DNA of 64,000 nt from an uncultured Blastocatellia bacterium (GTDB lineage Bacteria > Acidobacteriota > Blastocatellia > Pyrinomonadales > Pyrinomonadaceae). The DNA lies in the NCBI GenBank assembly GCA_946480785.1, contig CAMLLD010000028.1:5247-69246 (forward strand), written 5' to 3'. The notes beneath the pieces were generated by a model that worked only from the letters and a program-made list of their open reading frames with translations, had not been told where the DNA came from and did not search any database. The position numbers were made by a program, and so were the translations under genes. Shown here one piece after another: positions 44,420 through 53,169 of the stretch. Each line of letters begins with the position of its first letter. The stretch's first letter is position 1.

Positions 44420-44920
44420 CTACTCGACTCTGCCCGTTACCAAGAGTCGTTTTAACTTCGCGATGGTCCGGCGGTCACCCGCGAGGACGAGTGTCGCGCC
44501 TTCGTTAAGAATCGTGTCGGCTTCCGGATTGATGCGCTTGACGCGATCCGGCTCGATGATCGACACGATCGACGCGCCACTGGCGGTGCGCACTTGCAGA
44601 TCACGAATACTCTTCCCGATACAGACCGACCCAGGCTCGATCGTGTACCACTCGAGCAACAAGTCGTCGAGAACGATTTCCGCAGACGGCAAGGCCTTCG
44701 GTACATAAGTAAGGCCACCGATGATGCCGGCGATCTGTCGCGCCTCGCTGTCGGCGAGCGTCACCACCGAAGCAACGCGATCGGGATGCTTGCGCGTGAA
44801 GTGATAGAGCTCGCGCGTGCCGTCGTCGTGAATCACGATGACCAGACGGTCGCCGTTAGCCGTTTCGATTTGAAACTTCCGCCCGATACCCGGCAGAGCT
44901 GCCTCACTAATAGTCGACAT
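44420..44920 (-). CDS. khtT: TrkA-C regulatory subunit, KhtT-like
   Basis: 166 residues. N-terminal ~75 residues form a small domain (IGRKFQIETANGDRLVIVIH), then the RCK C-terminal domain from about 90 with VCIGKSIRDLQVRTASGASI and ATLVLAGDRRTIAKLKRLL. This matches KhtT, which gates the antiporter in response to ligands. Lies between usp and khtU in one tight operon. Confidence 0.82.
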   Translation of the reverse strand: MSTISEAALPGIGRKFQIETANGDRLVIVIHDDGTRELYHFTRKHPDRVASVVTLADSEARQIAGIIGGLTYVPKALPSAEIVLDDLLLEWYTIEPGSVCIGKSIRDLQVRTASGASIVSIIEPDRVKRINPEADTILNEGATLVLAGDRRTIAKLKRLLVTGRVE

Positions 44921-44935
44921 CTTTGAGTTCCCTTC

Positions 44936-45787
44936 TTAACGAACAACCTCCAGCGAACAATCTGTGTTTGCCGTTAAGGACGCACAGATGCCGCTGTCCA
45001 AAAATCCCTCGGTGTGATCGCCGCCAAGCTGTGAACCAAACACGATGCAATCGGCTCCCCAGTCATTTGCTTCGGCAATTAACACGTCGCGCGCGTCGCC
45101 TTCCAGGATTCCGGCTGAGATCTTTAAACCGTCCACGAGCAATTCCCGAAACACGCCAACGGGCGCAGTCATGCGATCGTCAGTGTTCACTACGCGCAAC
45201 TCCGTGCCCGGCGGCCAGGTGCGCTGTAAAACGTAGCGAAGAACGCGGTCGGCAGCGCGAGATCGATCCAGTCCGACCAACACTCGCAAATCGGTTCTCT
45301 CATCTTTCGTAACGGCGCGGCCGATGCGTACCGAACACGGCGCATGGCTAGCGACTTCCAGCGAAACGCTGCCGAGTAGCAATCGCCCCAGCGCAGAACG
45401 TCCCTGTGTACCGACAACGATTAGATCGGCGCACCAATTTGCAGCGACGCGAATCAATTCCGTCGCCGGTTTCTCCGCGGCAACTTCAGACTGAACTTGC
45501 CACGACGGATAAAGCGACTTCAGTTGCGACGCGCCACAGCACGCGAAGCGCTTCGCTTCCGTTAACGCCTCAGACACTTGCCGGTTGGCATGCTCAACAA
45601 TCAACTGTACTCGCTCGCCTACAAAGGTCTGCTCGATGATGCGGTGGCTCGCGAACGGAGCAACAAGCGGAGCATCGCCCACCGTCACGACAAGAGCCTC
45701 GACGTCGCGTGGCAGTCCCGCTCGTTGTAGATCCGCGATGGCCGCGTTTGCATAACTCGAGCCGTCGTATCCGATCAGCACTCTCAT
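44936..45787 (-). CDS. Universal stress protein, tandem UspA domains
   Basis: 283 residues with two UspA domains, about 1-150 and 158-283. The first has the ATP-binding motif G-T-Q-G-R-S...G-S-V-S (VVGTQGRSALGRLLLGSVS). The second has lost it (VFGSQLGGDHTEGFLDSGI), so only one half may bind ATP. It overlaps the small upstream membrane gene by an ATGA. Co-transcription with khtTU suggests a stress-linked ion-homeostasis operon. Confidence 0.88.
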   Translation of the reverse strand: MRVLIGYDGSSYANAAIADLQRAGLPRDVEALVVTVGDAPLVAPFASHRIIEQTFVGERVQLIVEHANRQVSEALTEAKRFACCGASQLKSLYPSWQVQSEVAAEKPATELIRVAANWCADLIVVGTQGRSALGRLLLGSVSLEVASHAPCSVRIGRAVTKDERTDLRVLVGLDRSRAADRVLRYVLQRTWPPGTELRVVNTDDRMTAPVGVFRELLVDGLKISAGILEGDARDVLIAEANDWGADCIVFGSQLGGDHTEGFLDSGICASLTANTDCSLEVVR

Positions 45788-46032
45788 TGCATCGGAACCT
45801 CTGGAACGTTATTGCCTTCGGTTGCCTGGACCAACTTCCGATCTTTGCCTTCCAAATCAGCAAACGCGGCGGCCAATAGCACAAGGCACATGAGCACGGT
45901 TGAAACAACATAGAGCAATGCGACTTGCTCCCAATAAATGAGCGCGGAGACCAAAGCTAATGCGCCCAGTGCAGACAGTTTCGTGCGTCCGCGCCATTTG
46001 CGGCGCTTTCGCATCTCGACAGTTTTCGACAT
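45784..46032 (-). CDS. Small membrane protein opening the khtTU operon
   Basis: 82 residues from the ATG at 46032 (GGGAAAGGA upstream). Very basic N-terminus (RKRRKWRGRTK), then two membrane helices: LSALGALALVSALIYW and ALLYVVSTVLMCLVLLAAAF. Acidic C-terminus. Function unknown. Confidence 0.6.
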   Translation of the reverse strand: MSKTVEMRKRRKWRGRTKLSALGALALVSALIYWEQVALLYVVSTVLMCLVLLAAAFADLEGKDRKLVQATEGNNVPEVPMQ

Positions 46033-46117
46033 GAACAGTCCTTTCCCTTCACTCGTCAGCGCAATGCGCGTGACGAAACGCTGGTCCAACAATCAGGAGA
46101 ATTTAGTTAAGACAGAG

Positions 46118-46504
46118 TTAGGACTGGAAAGGCGGCGCGCGGCCTGAATGCGGGCCTATAAACGACAGACAAGAGAGTTTGTCTGCTTCGGATGCAAACG
46201 AATAAACGACAGAGCTGGCGACGGGCCGTGTGCCCGCTACAGACTTGCAAACGAGATCCAGAGCTTGACGCTTGCCTCGCTTCTGAGTTTGCGCCGGTAC
46301 ATCGAGCGGACCGTATTTGGCGACTGAGAGTTCATCCAGCGTACCCGCATCGATGATCTCACCGGAGTCACGAATCGGCGCCAGTGATGGATTCGGGAAC
46401 GGCGTGAGACGCATCCCCTCGCCGACCGAAAAGCACAACGAACCAATGATCACCGCCAACAGCGCGGCAGTCATAGAGTTCGTTATGCGTGAAAACATTT
46501 TCAT
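46118..46504 (-). CDS. Hypothetical exported protein
   Basis: About 128 residues from the ATG at 46504. Signal/anchor SMTAALLAVIIGSLCFSVG, then a soluble part with two Cys (LDLVCKSVAG, DKLSCLSFIG). No family recognised. It stands between the antiporter operon and the LysR gene. Confidence 0.5.
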   Translation of the reverse strand: MKMFSRITNSMTAALLAVIIGSLCFSVGEGMRLTPFPNPSLAPIRDSGEIIDAGTLDELSVAKYGPLDVPAQTQKRGKRQALDLVCKSVAGTRPVASSVVYSFASEADKLSCLSFIGPHSGRAPPFQS

Positions 46505-46582
46505 TCGGTTGGCACTATAACAGATCCGCGCACGTTCTCGTAATTGGTCCAATTTCAGCTCGCAATCGAGAAAACCCGCGCT

Positions 46583-47482
46583 CTACTTCCCTTCCGCGTG
46601 TTGCTTGAGTACGCGCAGAAACGCTGCGGCGGCTGGTGAGAAACTGGCGCCGCGGCGATGCGCGGCCCAGAGTGTTCGAGTGTGGCTGAGTCCGCGTACC
46701 GGAACACTGACCAACACACCGCGCTCCAACTCTTCACGCACGCACATGCGCGGCACGAACGCCAAACCCACTCGCTTCTGCACGAAACGTTTGATCGTTT
46801 CGATCGTCGCGAGCTCGAGCGTGATATTGAGCGGCGTGTGATGACGCGCAAATGCTTCAATCACTTTCACCCGCGATCCGGATTTAACGTTGTGAGCAAT
46901 GAACGATTCGCCGCCCAGGTCTTTGATCCGCACCGACGAGCGCGCCGCAAGCGGATGCTTCGGACTCATGATGAGCGCGAGCTCGTCTTTTAAAACCGGA
47001 AACGCTTCAATCTCGCGGTCCTCCGGTTCCGAAGCCATCAACGCAAAGTCGATGGTGCGTTCGAGCACTTCACGCGGCAAGTGGCTCGAGACGTGACGAA
47101 AGATCTCCACCTTCACGTTCGGATGTCGCTCGCGAAACGTCAGGATCAATTCCGGCAAAAGATAGAGCGACGTGCTTTCGTTTGCCCCAACGCGAACGCG
47201 GCCGCGCTTCATGCTTTGCAACTCGGCAATCGCCTGCCCCACCTGGTCGCGCAGCCCGAGAATGCGTTGCGCGTAGTCGTAGACGACCTGTCCCGCTTCG
47301 GTCAGCACCGGAGTTTTCTGCGTCCGATCGAGCAACGGCAACCCGATCTCTTCTTCAAGCCGGCGAATAGCGATGCTCACCGCCGGCTGCGTGCGAAACA
47401 CCTTGTCGGCTGCTTTAGAAAAACTCTTCTCTTGCACCACGCTCGAGAAGTATTCCAGTTGGGCCATCTCCATGCGGCGCAT
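46583..47482 (-). CDS. LysR-family transcriptional regulator
   Basis: 299 residues. N-terminal winged helix-turn-helix at 5-65: LEYFSSVVQEKSFSKAADKV...TQPAVSIAIRRLEEEIGLPL. The substrate-binding domain follows from about 95 (RVRVGANESTSLYLLPELIL). Target unknown; LysR regulators usually control a divergent neighbour, here the gene at 47585, 102 bases away. Confidence 0.9.
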   Translation of the reverse strand: MRRMEMAQLEYFSSVVQEKSFSKAADKVFRTQPAVSIAIRRLEEEIGLPLLDRTQKTPVLTEAGQVVYDYAQRILGLRDQVGQAIAELQSMKRGRVRVGANESTSLYLLPELILTFRERHPNVKVEIFRHVSSHLPREVLERTIDFALMASEPEDREIEAFPVLKDELALIMSPKHPLAARSSVRIKDLGGESFIAHNVKSGSRVKVIEAFARHHTPLNITLELATIETIKRFVQKRVGLAFVPRMCVREELERGVLVSVPVRGLSHTRTLWAAHRRGASFSPAAAAFLRVLKQHAEGK

Positions 47483-47584
47483 TATAACCAGATTTATAAT
47501 TCGCCAAGAACAATAAGTGCGGTAGTAATGGATTGCAGGTCCGCTTGATCTGTGGCGCGCGTTCCCCTAAAGTGACGGGTTCTT

Positions 47585-48136
47585 ATGGCGATACGGATTG
47601 AGAACCAGTACGAGGGCACGCTGCCGAAAGGCACGCTGGAACAGGTCGAGGAAGCTTTCGACAGCTTACCAAGAGAGCACACCCGCGGCATCGAACGCAT
47701 CAGACTCGTGCCGTTCATTTCCGATCCGCGCATCAGAGGACAGTTTCAGGCGAGCGAACTGCCGGGACTCTATCATCCGCGCCAGGGCCCGAAAGGTCCG
47801 TGGCTGGAAATCGCGGTGAACGTCCTGCTGCCCGGCGATAAACCATTTCACAAACGGATCATTCCGCGGCTGTCGTACAAGAGTAATCTGGTGGCGTTAA
47901 TATTCTCGCTCGTGGGCCAGCACTACCATCTCACGCTCAAGCACTCACTCAAGAAAACGCAGCTCGAACCGGCAATAAGGCAGTACACCGAGCGGCAGTT
48001 GAAGACGTGGAACGAGAAGAAGCACACGTTTCGCGCGCGCCTCTTCAAGCCGTTGCAACCGACGTTTGAGCGTTGGGCCAAGTCGTTGCAGAAGCGGGCC
48101 GCGGCGGAGAAGAAGAAGAGCCTCGCTTCGAAATAG
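47585..48136 (+). CDS. Conserved hypothetical protein
   Basis: 183 residues, no signal peptide. It starts MAIRIENQYEGTLPKGTLEQ and has LIFSLVGQHYHLTLKHSLKK near the centre and a very basic C-terminal tail. It resembles small proteins seen in acidobacterial genomes whose role is unknown. Divergent from the LysR gene. Confidence 0.65.
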   Translation: MAIRIENQYEGTLPKGTLEQVEEAFDSLPREHTRGIERIRLVPFISDPRIRGQFQASELPGLYHPRQGPKGPWLEIAVNVLLPGDKPFHKRIIPRLSYKSNLVALIFSLVGQHYHLTLKHSLKKTQLEPAIRQYTERQLKTWNEKKHTFRARLFKPLQPTFERWAKSLQKRAAAEKKKSLASK

Positions 48137-48140
48137 TTTA

Positions 48141-48215
48141 GCCACAGACAGACACAGACTCACACCGACTTAAAATCAGTTATTCAGTCCGTGTGAGTCC
48201 GTGTTCATCTGTGGC
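48141..48215. repeat. Inverted repeat invading the parB 3' end
   Basis: GCCACAGACAGACACAGACT on the left matches, with mismatches, AGTCCGTGTTCATCTGTGGC on the right, also CTCACAC / GTGTGAG. The right arm is inside parB and encodes its last residues, MNTDSHGLNN. The parB stop codon lies in the loop. The peptide MNTDSHG is a known signature of a mobile non-coding repeat in several phyla. Confidence 0.75.
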
Positions 48216-49045
48216 TCGTCGTCGATTTCGTCAGCGACGGCGCGCAAGATCAATGCAACCTCGGCGTCGCTCACTTGTGAGGCGCGAAACTTAACTTCAA
48301 TAGCAAAGTCTTTGTCCGGTGACGCGTATTTGAACGTGTAAGGCTTCGCATCCGGAACGACACGCGGTCCCATCTCCTGCCGTCGCGCTTCGCGCGCATC
48401 GTCGCGCTTCAAACCTTTCGTCGCGACTTCTTTCGCAAACCGGCGCATCGAGTCGTCGTCAGGCTGGCGCGTTATCTGCAGCAACATACTCTTCGCACTG
48501 ATCTCGGCGTTCTTACAAACCTCACGCACGTCGTCCGGAATTCTCGCAATCGCGAGGGCTTCACTGACCGTCGTGCGACTCTTCCCAACCTTGCGCGCGA
48601 CGTCGTCGTGCGTGTAACCAAACTTTTCACACAACGCCAGCAGACCATCCGCTTCTTCCCAAACCGTCAGATCCTTGCGCTGCATGTTTTCGATCAGCGC
48701 GATCTCCGCCACCGTGCCTTCGTCCACTTCCATTTCGACGCACGGCACTTCTTTCAAACCGGCGCGTGTCGCCGAACGCCAGCGTCGCTCACCCGCGATG
48801 ATCATCCAGCGTCCCGTGAGGCGATTCGGCTTCACGAGCAACGGTTCGAGCACGCCCTTCTCCGCGATCGAGGCCGTCAGTTCCGTCAGGTCGCCAATCT
48901 CGGTGCGCGGCTGTTCCGGGTTCGGATCGATCTTGTCCACCGGAATCATGCGGCCCACTTGCTGCGGCCGGTGTTGCGACAACTCCTCGACGTAGTGCGC
49001 GTCGTGTCGCATTTGCAGCCCTGTCGGCAGTCCTCTTTTAGACAC
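48176..49045 (-). CDS. parB: Chromosome partitioning protein ParB
   Basis: 289 residues from a GTG at 49045. ParB nuclease/CTPase domain at about 30-125: NPEQPRTEI, GERRWRSATRAGL (the CTP-binding GERRxRA box) and EIALIENMQRKDL. A helix-turn-helix follows (VARKVGKSRTTVSEALAIAR). The C-terminal dimerisation domain is reduced, and the last ~11 residues are encoded by a repeat element. Binds parS and works with ParA in chromosome segregation. It overlaps parA by eight bases. Confidence 0.92.
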   Translation of the reverse strand: MSKRGLPTGLQMRHDAHYVEELSQHRPQQVGRMIPVDKIDPNPEQPRTEIGDLTELTASIAEKGVLEPLLVKPNRLTGRWMIIAGERRWRSATRAGLKEVPCVEMEVDEGTVAEIALIENMQRKDLTVWEEADGLLALCEKFGYTHDDVARKVGKSRTTVSEALAIARIPDDVREVCKNAEISAKSMLLQITRQPDDDSMRRFAKEVATKGLKRDDAREARRQEMGPRVVPDAKPYTFKYASPDKDFAIEVKFRASQVSDAEVALILRAVADEIDDEPQMNTDSHGLNN

Positions 49046-49802
49046 GGTTGATTACCTCTTCACAAAGTTTTCCGTACTCGATCGCGCCGGATGAGTTGGG
49101 CGCGAAACTGAAGATCGATTCCTTGTAAGCCGGCGATTCTTCCAGCCTGACGCTCTTGGTGATCACGGTGTCGAACAACTTCGGCCCGAACACGTTGCGG
49201 ATCTGTTCGTGAACTTCGCGCGCGAGCGTCGTGCGCTTGTCGTGCAGCGTGACGAGCACGCCGAGGAGCTCGAGATTCGGATTCGGACGCGCTTTGACTT
49301 TCTCGATCGTTTCGAGCAGATCGTCGGTGCCTTCGAGCGCGAAGTACGACGACTGAATCGGAATCAGCACGTGCGTCGCGGCGACCAAAGCGTTGACCGT
49401 GATCAGTCCGAGCGTCGGCGGCGTGTCGATCACGATCACGTCGTAGTGTTCTTTGAAAGGTTCGAGTCGATCCTTGAGACGAAACGGCGCGTCGAAATCG
49501 CCGACGAGTTTCGCTTCCAGTTTCGCGAGGTTGATGCGCGCGGGAACAATTGTCAGGTTTTCGACGGGCGTCGCATACACCGTCTGTTCGATCGGCGCCT
49601 CCCCATCCATCATCAATTCGTAGACGGACCGCTCGACTGTCAGCGGATCGAGAAACGAGATGGAACTATTGGCCTGGGGATCGAGGTCGAGAAGAAGGAC
49701 ACGTTTTCCCTTGCGGGCAAAGGCGGCGGCGAGATTAATCGCGGTAGTGGTCTTCCCTACCCCGCCTTTTTGGTTGGCGATGGCGATTACCATTCGCTGC
49801 AC
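49038..49802 (-). CDS. parA: Chromosome partitioning ATPase ParA/Soj
   Basis: 254 residues. Deviant Walker A near 10-17 (NQKGGVGKTTTAINL), VIDTPPTLGL as Walker B, and the standard Soj C-terminus. Cytoplasmic ATPase that positions ParB-DNA complexes. No oriC or dnaA in the window. Confidence 0.95.
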   Translation of the reverse strand: MQRMVIAIANQKGGVGKTTTAINLAAAFARKGKRVLLLDLDPQANSSISFLDPLTVERSVYELMMDGEAPIEQTVYATPVENLTIVPARINLAKLEAKLVGDFDAPFRLKDRLEPFKEHYDVIVIDTPPTLGLITVNALVAATHVLIPIQSSYFALEGTDDLLETIEKVKARPNPNLELLGVLVTLHDKRTTLAREVHEQIRNVFGPKLFDTVITKSVRLEESPAYKESIFSFAPNSSGAIEYGKLCEEVINRV

Positions 49803-49851
49803 AGTGGCAATCTAGCGCTCCGGTGGTTCATTACGCAGGCAGTTGCTGTCA

Positions 49852-50343
49852 CTACATCGGGAGGTCGCCGGCCTCGCCGATGACGTCTGGCCATTCCTCT
49901 TCGCTCGCTGCGATTTCGCTTTCTTCCGGTTCTTCCGCCGGCAACGTGTTGCGCGACGCTTTGATCACTTCCATGTCGACGTAAATCGGACAATCGGCGC
50001 GTAACGCGAGTGCAATCGCATCCGACGGTCGCGAGTCTAGCACCATGCGGTCGCCGTCGCTGTTACGCATTTCGATGACCGCGAAAAAAGTGTTGTCGCG
50101 CAGGCTCGTCACCACCACACGCTCAACACGCACGCCCAACTCGACGATCAGATTGCGCAACAAGTCATGCGTCATCGGCCGCGGCGGCGCGATCTTTTCA
50201 ATCTCCAAAGCGATCGCATTTGCCTCGTAGGCGCCGACCCAAATCGGGAGCATCGTATCACTCTGAACGTCTTTCAGAATGATAATCGGAGTTCCGCTAT
50301 TCGGATCCATCATTAGTGCTCGGATCTTTACCTCGATTTCCAT
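49852..50343 (-). CDS. Bifunctional nuclease (DUF151) family protein
   Basis: 163 residues. The BFN domain covers 1-140: GTPIIILKD, LPIWVGAYEANAI, DSRPSDAIALALR. The C-terminal tail is acidic. Homologues degrade nucleic acids or act as stress-response factors; the role here is not known. It follows miaB by 33 bases and may be co-transcribed. Confidence 0.9.
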   Translation of the reverse strand: MEIEVKIRALMMDPNSGTPIIILKDVQSDTMLPIWVGAYEANAIALEIEKIAPPRPMTHDLLRNLIVELGVRVERVVVTSLRDNTFFAVIEMRNSDGDRMVLDSRPSDAIALALRADCPIYVDMEVIKASRNTLPAEEPEESEIAASEEEWPDVIGEAGDLPM

Positions 50344-50376
50344 AAAGCCGTACCCCTTACCCTACCGCAGAACGAT

Positions 50377-51723
50377 TCACACCGACCGATTTACCAACAG
50401 CCCGTAGAGACTGTTTGTCTTAGCGGCAGTCACCGTAATGTCGACAATTTCGCCTTCGAGACCGCGATCGCCCGCAAAGTTTACGACCTTATTGCACGTT
50501 GAGTGCCCCGAAAGATCGGTTTCGGATCTGGTGCTCTGTTTCTCAACCAGCACCGGCAAAGTGCGGCCGACATACGATTGATAGATGCGCTCCTGGATCT
50601 TACGCTGCGCCGCTTCGAGCTCCATGAAGCGCGTCTTCTTTACCTCGTCGGAGACGTCGTCAGTGAAGTTCGCGGCGGGCGTGCCGGAGCGCTTCGAATA
50701 CTTAAAGATGTAAAGGCTGTCGTATTCGCACTGCTGAACGAGATCGAGTGTCTGGCGAAAGTCCTCGTCGGTTTCACCGGGAAAGCCGACGATTATGTCG
50801 CTCGTCAAGGCGAGACGACGGCGCGAACTCTTGATGCGTTCGATACGCTGCCAGTAATCATTGCGCGTGTGGCCGCGGCGCATCAGTTTCAGAATACGAT
50901 CGCTGCCGGACTGCACCGGCAGATGAATCCAGTCGCAAAGGTTTTCGTTCTCTTCAATGGCGGTGACGATGTCGGGATGAAAGTCGCGTGGAAACGAGGT
51001 CGTGAACTTGATGCGCGGCATTCCGGTCGCGGCGACTGCCCGAAGCAAACGGCAAAACGGCGTGGCTCCGGGGAATCCTTCCAGACCGTCTTCGACGCGG
51101 GGCCGGTAACTGTTTACGTTCTGGCCGATCAGATGAATCTCTTTGTAACCGAGCGCCTGAAGGTTTTTCACTTCGGCCACGATCTCGCTCGCCGGCCGGC
51201 TGCGCTCACGGCCACGCGAGTAAGGCACGATGCAGAACGAACAAAACTTGTTGCAGCCTTCGATGATCGGAATGAACGCAACGTGCGGCGAATGTCGTTC
51301 GGCTGGTGAAACGTCCCACGCGTCAGTCTCGCCACGTTCATCAAGATCCAGAACTTTGCGTTCCCCGTTCTGCGCGCGCTCGATCAACGAGGAGAGGCGA
51401 TCAGTCGCGCGCGTGCCGATCACCATGTCGACTGACGGCGCATTGTTGAAGATCGCCGCGCCCTCGAGTTGCGCCACGCAGCCCATCACACCAACGATCA
51501 CGTCGCGTTTGCCCGGACGCGCGGCACGCACTTCACCGATGCGCGTGTAAACCTTGCGTTCCGCCTTCTCACGCACCGAGCAAGTGTTGAGCAACACCAC
51601 GTCCGCGTCGTCCGCCGAGTCGCACAGATCGTAGCCGGAATTGCGCAAACCCGTGGCAGCGCGTTCCGTGTCGGCGACATTCATTTGGCAGCCAAACGTC
51701 TCGATGTAAACTCGTGGCTTCAT
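50377..51723 (-). CDS. miaB: tRNA-2-methylthio-N6-dimethylallyladenosine synthase
   Basis: 448 residues from the ATG at 51723 (KPRVYIETFGCQMN); the frame can be extended 50 codons upstream but without family support. N-terminal cluster Cys: FGCQMN, NTCSVR and MGCVAQ. Radical-SAM CxxxCxxC is in GCNKFCSFCIVPYSRG. A C-terminal TRAM domain binds tRNA. It methylthiolates A37 of UNN-decoding tRNAs. Confidence 0.95.
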   Translation of the reverse strand: MKPRVYIETFGCQMNVADTERAATGLRNSGYDLCDSADDADVVLLNTCSVREKAERKVYTRIGEVRAARPGKRDVIVGVMGCVAQLEGAAIFNNAPSVDMVIGTRATDRLSSLIERAQNGERKVLDLDERGETDAWDVSPAERHSPHVAFIPIIEGCNKFCSFCIVPYSRGRERSRPASEIVAEVKNLQALGYKEIHLIGQNVNSYRPRVEDGLEGFPGATPFCRLLRAVAATGMPRIKFTTSFPRDFHPDIVTAIEENENLCDWIHLPVQSGSDRILKLMRRGHTRNDYWQRIERIKSSRRRLALTSDIIVGFPGETDEDFRQTLDLVQQCEYDSLYIFKYSKRSGTPAANFTDDVSDEVKKTRFMELEAAQRKIQERIYQSYVGRTLPVLVEKQSTRSETDLSGHSTCNKVVNFAGDRGLEGEIVDITVTAAKTNSLYGLLVNRSV

Positions 51724-51859
51724 CCGTTTTAATGGCCGACAGTCTACCAGAATCACATTCGGAGATAAATCACGATCAAAAATGGGACTTGCTTGATTCT
51801 TCGGTGCCGCGCGGGTAGTATCGCGAATGTTCGTTATCCCAGAAAAAGAAAGGCTCCTC

Positions 51860-52291
51860 ATGTCCTTTAACAAAATAACTATCGTGGGAAATCTCGGTCG
51901 CGATCCCGAGTTGCGCTACACGGCTCAAGGTACTCCGGTTTGTACCTTCAGCGTGGCCACGAATGAGAGGCGCAAAGATCGAAACGGCGAAATGCAGGAC
52001 CACACGACGTGGTTTCGCATCACGTTGTGGAACCGCCAGGCGGAGACTGCCTCACAGTATCTGCAAAAGGGACGTCAGGTTTATATCGAAGGACGTTTGC
52101 GCGTGGAAGAGTACGTCGATCGCGACGGCAAGCCGCGCCATTCGCTCGAAGTGCACGCGACGGACATGCAGTTCATCGGCTCCCGCGGTGGTGACGACAT
52201 GCCGGTTGAGCGCGCCGCGTCCGCAGGCGCGTCACACAGTGGTCCAGCGGCGGATCAGCCGGATTTAGGTGACGATGACATTCCGTTTTGA
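51860..52291 (+). CDS. ssb: Single-stranded DNA-binding protein
   Basis: 143 residues from the ATG at 51860 (AAAGGCTCCTC upstream); a longer frame starts at 51827. OB fold starting [20 protein letters not shown], with [12 protein letters not shown] and the C-terminal acidic tip DDDIPF that docks partner proteins. The last 37 bases overlap the 3' end of accA in antisense. Confidence 0.95.
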   Translation: MSFNKITIVGNLGRDPELRYTAQGTPVCTFSVATNERRKDRNGEMQDHTTWFRITLWNRQAETASQYLQKGRQVYIEGRLRVEEYVDRDGKPRHSLEVHATDMQFIGSRGGDDMPVERAASAGASHSGPAADQPDLGDDDIPF

Positions 52292-53148
52292 TCCGTGTTT
52301 CCCCAGCGACCAAAACGGCGCAACTTCGCATAACGACGACTGAGTCGATCTTCCTGCGAACAACTGACTGCTTCAGCTAAACGCTCGCTCAACGCGGAGT
52401 CGAGAAAGCGAGCGGTCTGATCGTAGTCGTTGTGTGCGCCGCCGTCTGGTTCGGTGATGATCTTGTCGACGATGCCTTCCTCGAAGAGATGTTGCGCAGT
52501 AAGTCGCAACCCTTCAGCCGCGCGATCTGCTTTTGAAGAATCTTTCCATAGAATCGCCGCACAGCCTTCGGGGCTGATCACTGAATAAACGGAGTTCTCG
52601 AGCATCAGCACTTGATCGCCGACGCCGATCGCGAGCGCGCCGCCCGAACCACCTTCACCAATCACAGTCACGATGATCGGCACCTTAATCTTCGCCATCT
52701 CGCGCAGGTTGTAAGCGATCGCCTCGGCCTGGCCGCGCTCTTCGGCATCAATGCCGGGATACGCGCCGGGTGTGTCGATGAAAGTAAAAATCGGCCGGCC
52801 AAACTTCTCGCCCAGCTTCATCACGCGCAGCGCTTTGCGATAACCCTCGGGCTTGGGCATGCCGAAGTTGCGATAGCTGCGCTGCTTCGTGTCGCGTCCC
52901 TTCTGATGGCCGACGACTGCGACCGGCAAACCGTGAAAGCGCGCGAAGCCCGCGACGATTGCGGGATCCTCGGCGAAACGCTTGTCACCGTGAAGCTCGA
53001 CGAAGTCTTCAAACAGCCGCTCGATCAAGTCGAGCGTGTAGGGCCGGTTCGCGTGACGCGCAAGCTGCACACGCTCGAAAGCAGTTCGTTCGCCGTCTCG
53101 CGATGGTTCCGGTTCTGGCTGTGCTTTTCCGTCTTTGTCTTTTGCCAT
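52255..53148 (-). CDS. accA: Acetyl-CoA carboxylase carboxyltransferase, alpha subunit
   Basis: 297 residues. Conserved crotonase-like core: [20 protein letters not shown], then [35 protein letters not shown] and [14 protein letters not shown]. Transfers CO2 from carboxybiotin to acetyl-CoA with AccD, which is not in the window. Runs into the 3' end of ssb. Confidence 0.95.
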   Translation of the reverse strand: MAKDKDGKAQPEPEPSRDGERTAFERVQLARHANRPYTLDLIERLFEDFVELHGDKRFAEDPAIVAGFARFHGLPVAVVGHQKGRDTKQRSYRNFGMPKPEGYRKALRVMKLGEKFGRPIFTFIDTPGAYPGIDAEERGQAEAIAYNLREMAKIKVPIIVTVIGEGGSGGALAIGVGDQVLMLENSVYSVISPEGCAAILWKDSSKADRAAEGLRLTAQHLFEEGIVDKIITEPDGGAHNDYDQTARFLDSALSERLAEAVSCSQEDRLSRRYAKLRRFGRWGNTDQNGMSSSPKSG

Positions 53149-53169
53149 GTTTTAAATTGCCGGGTGTTA

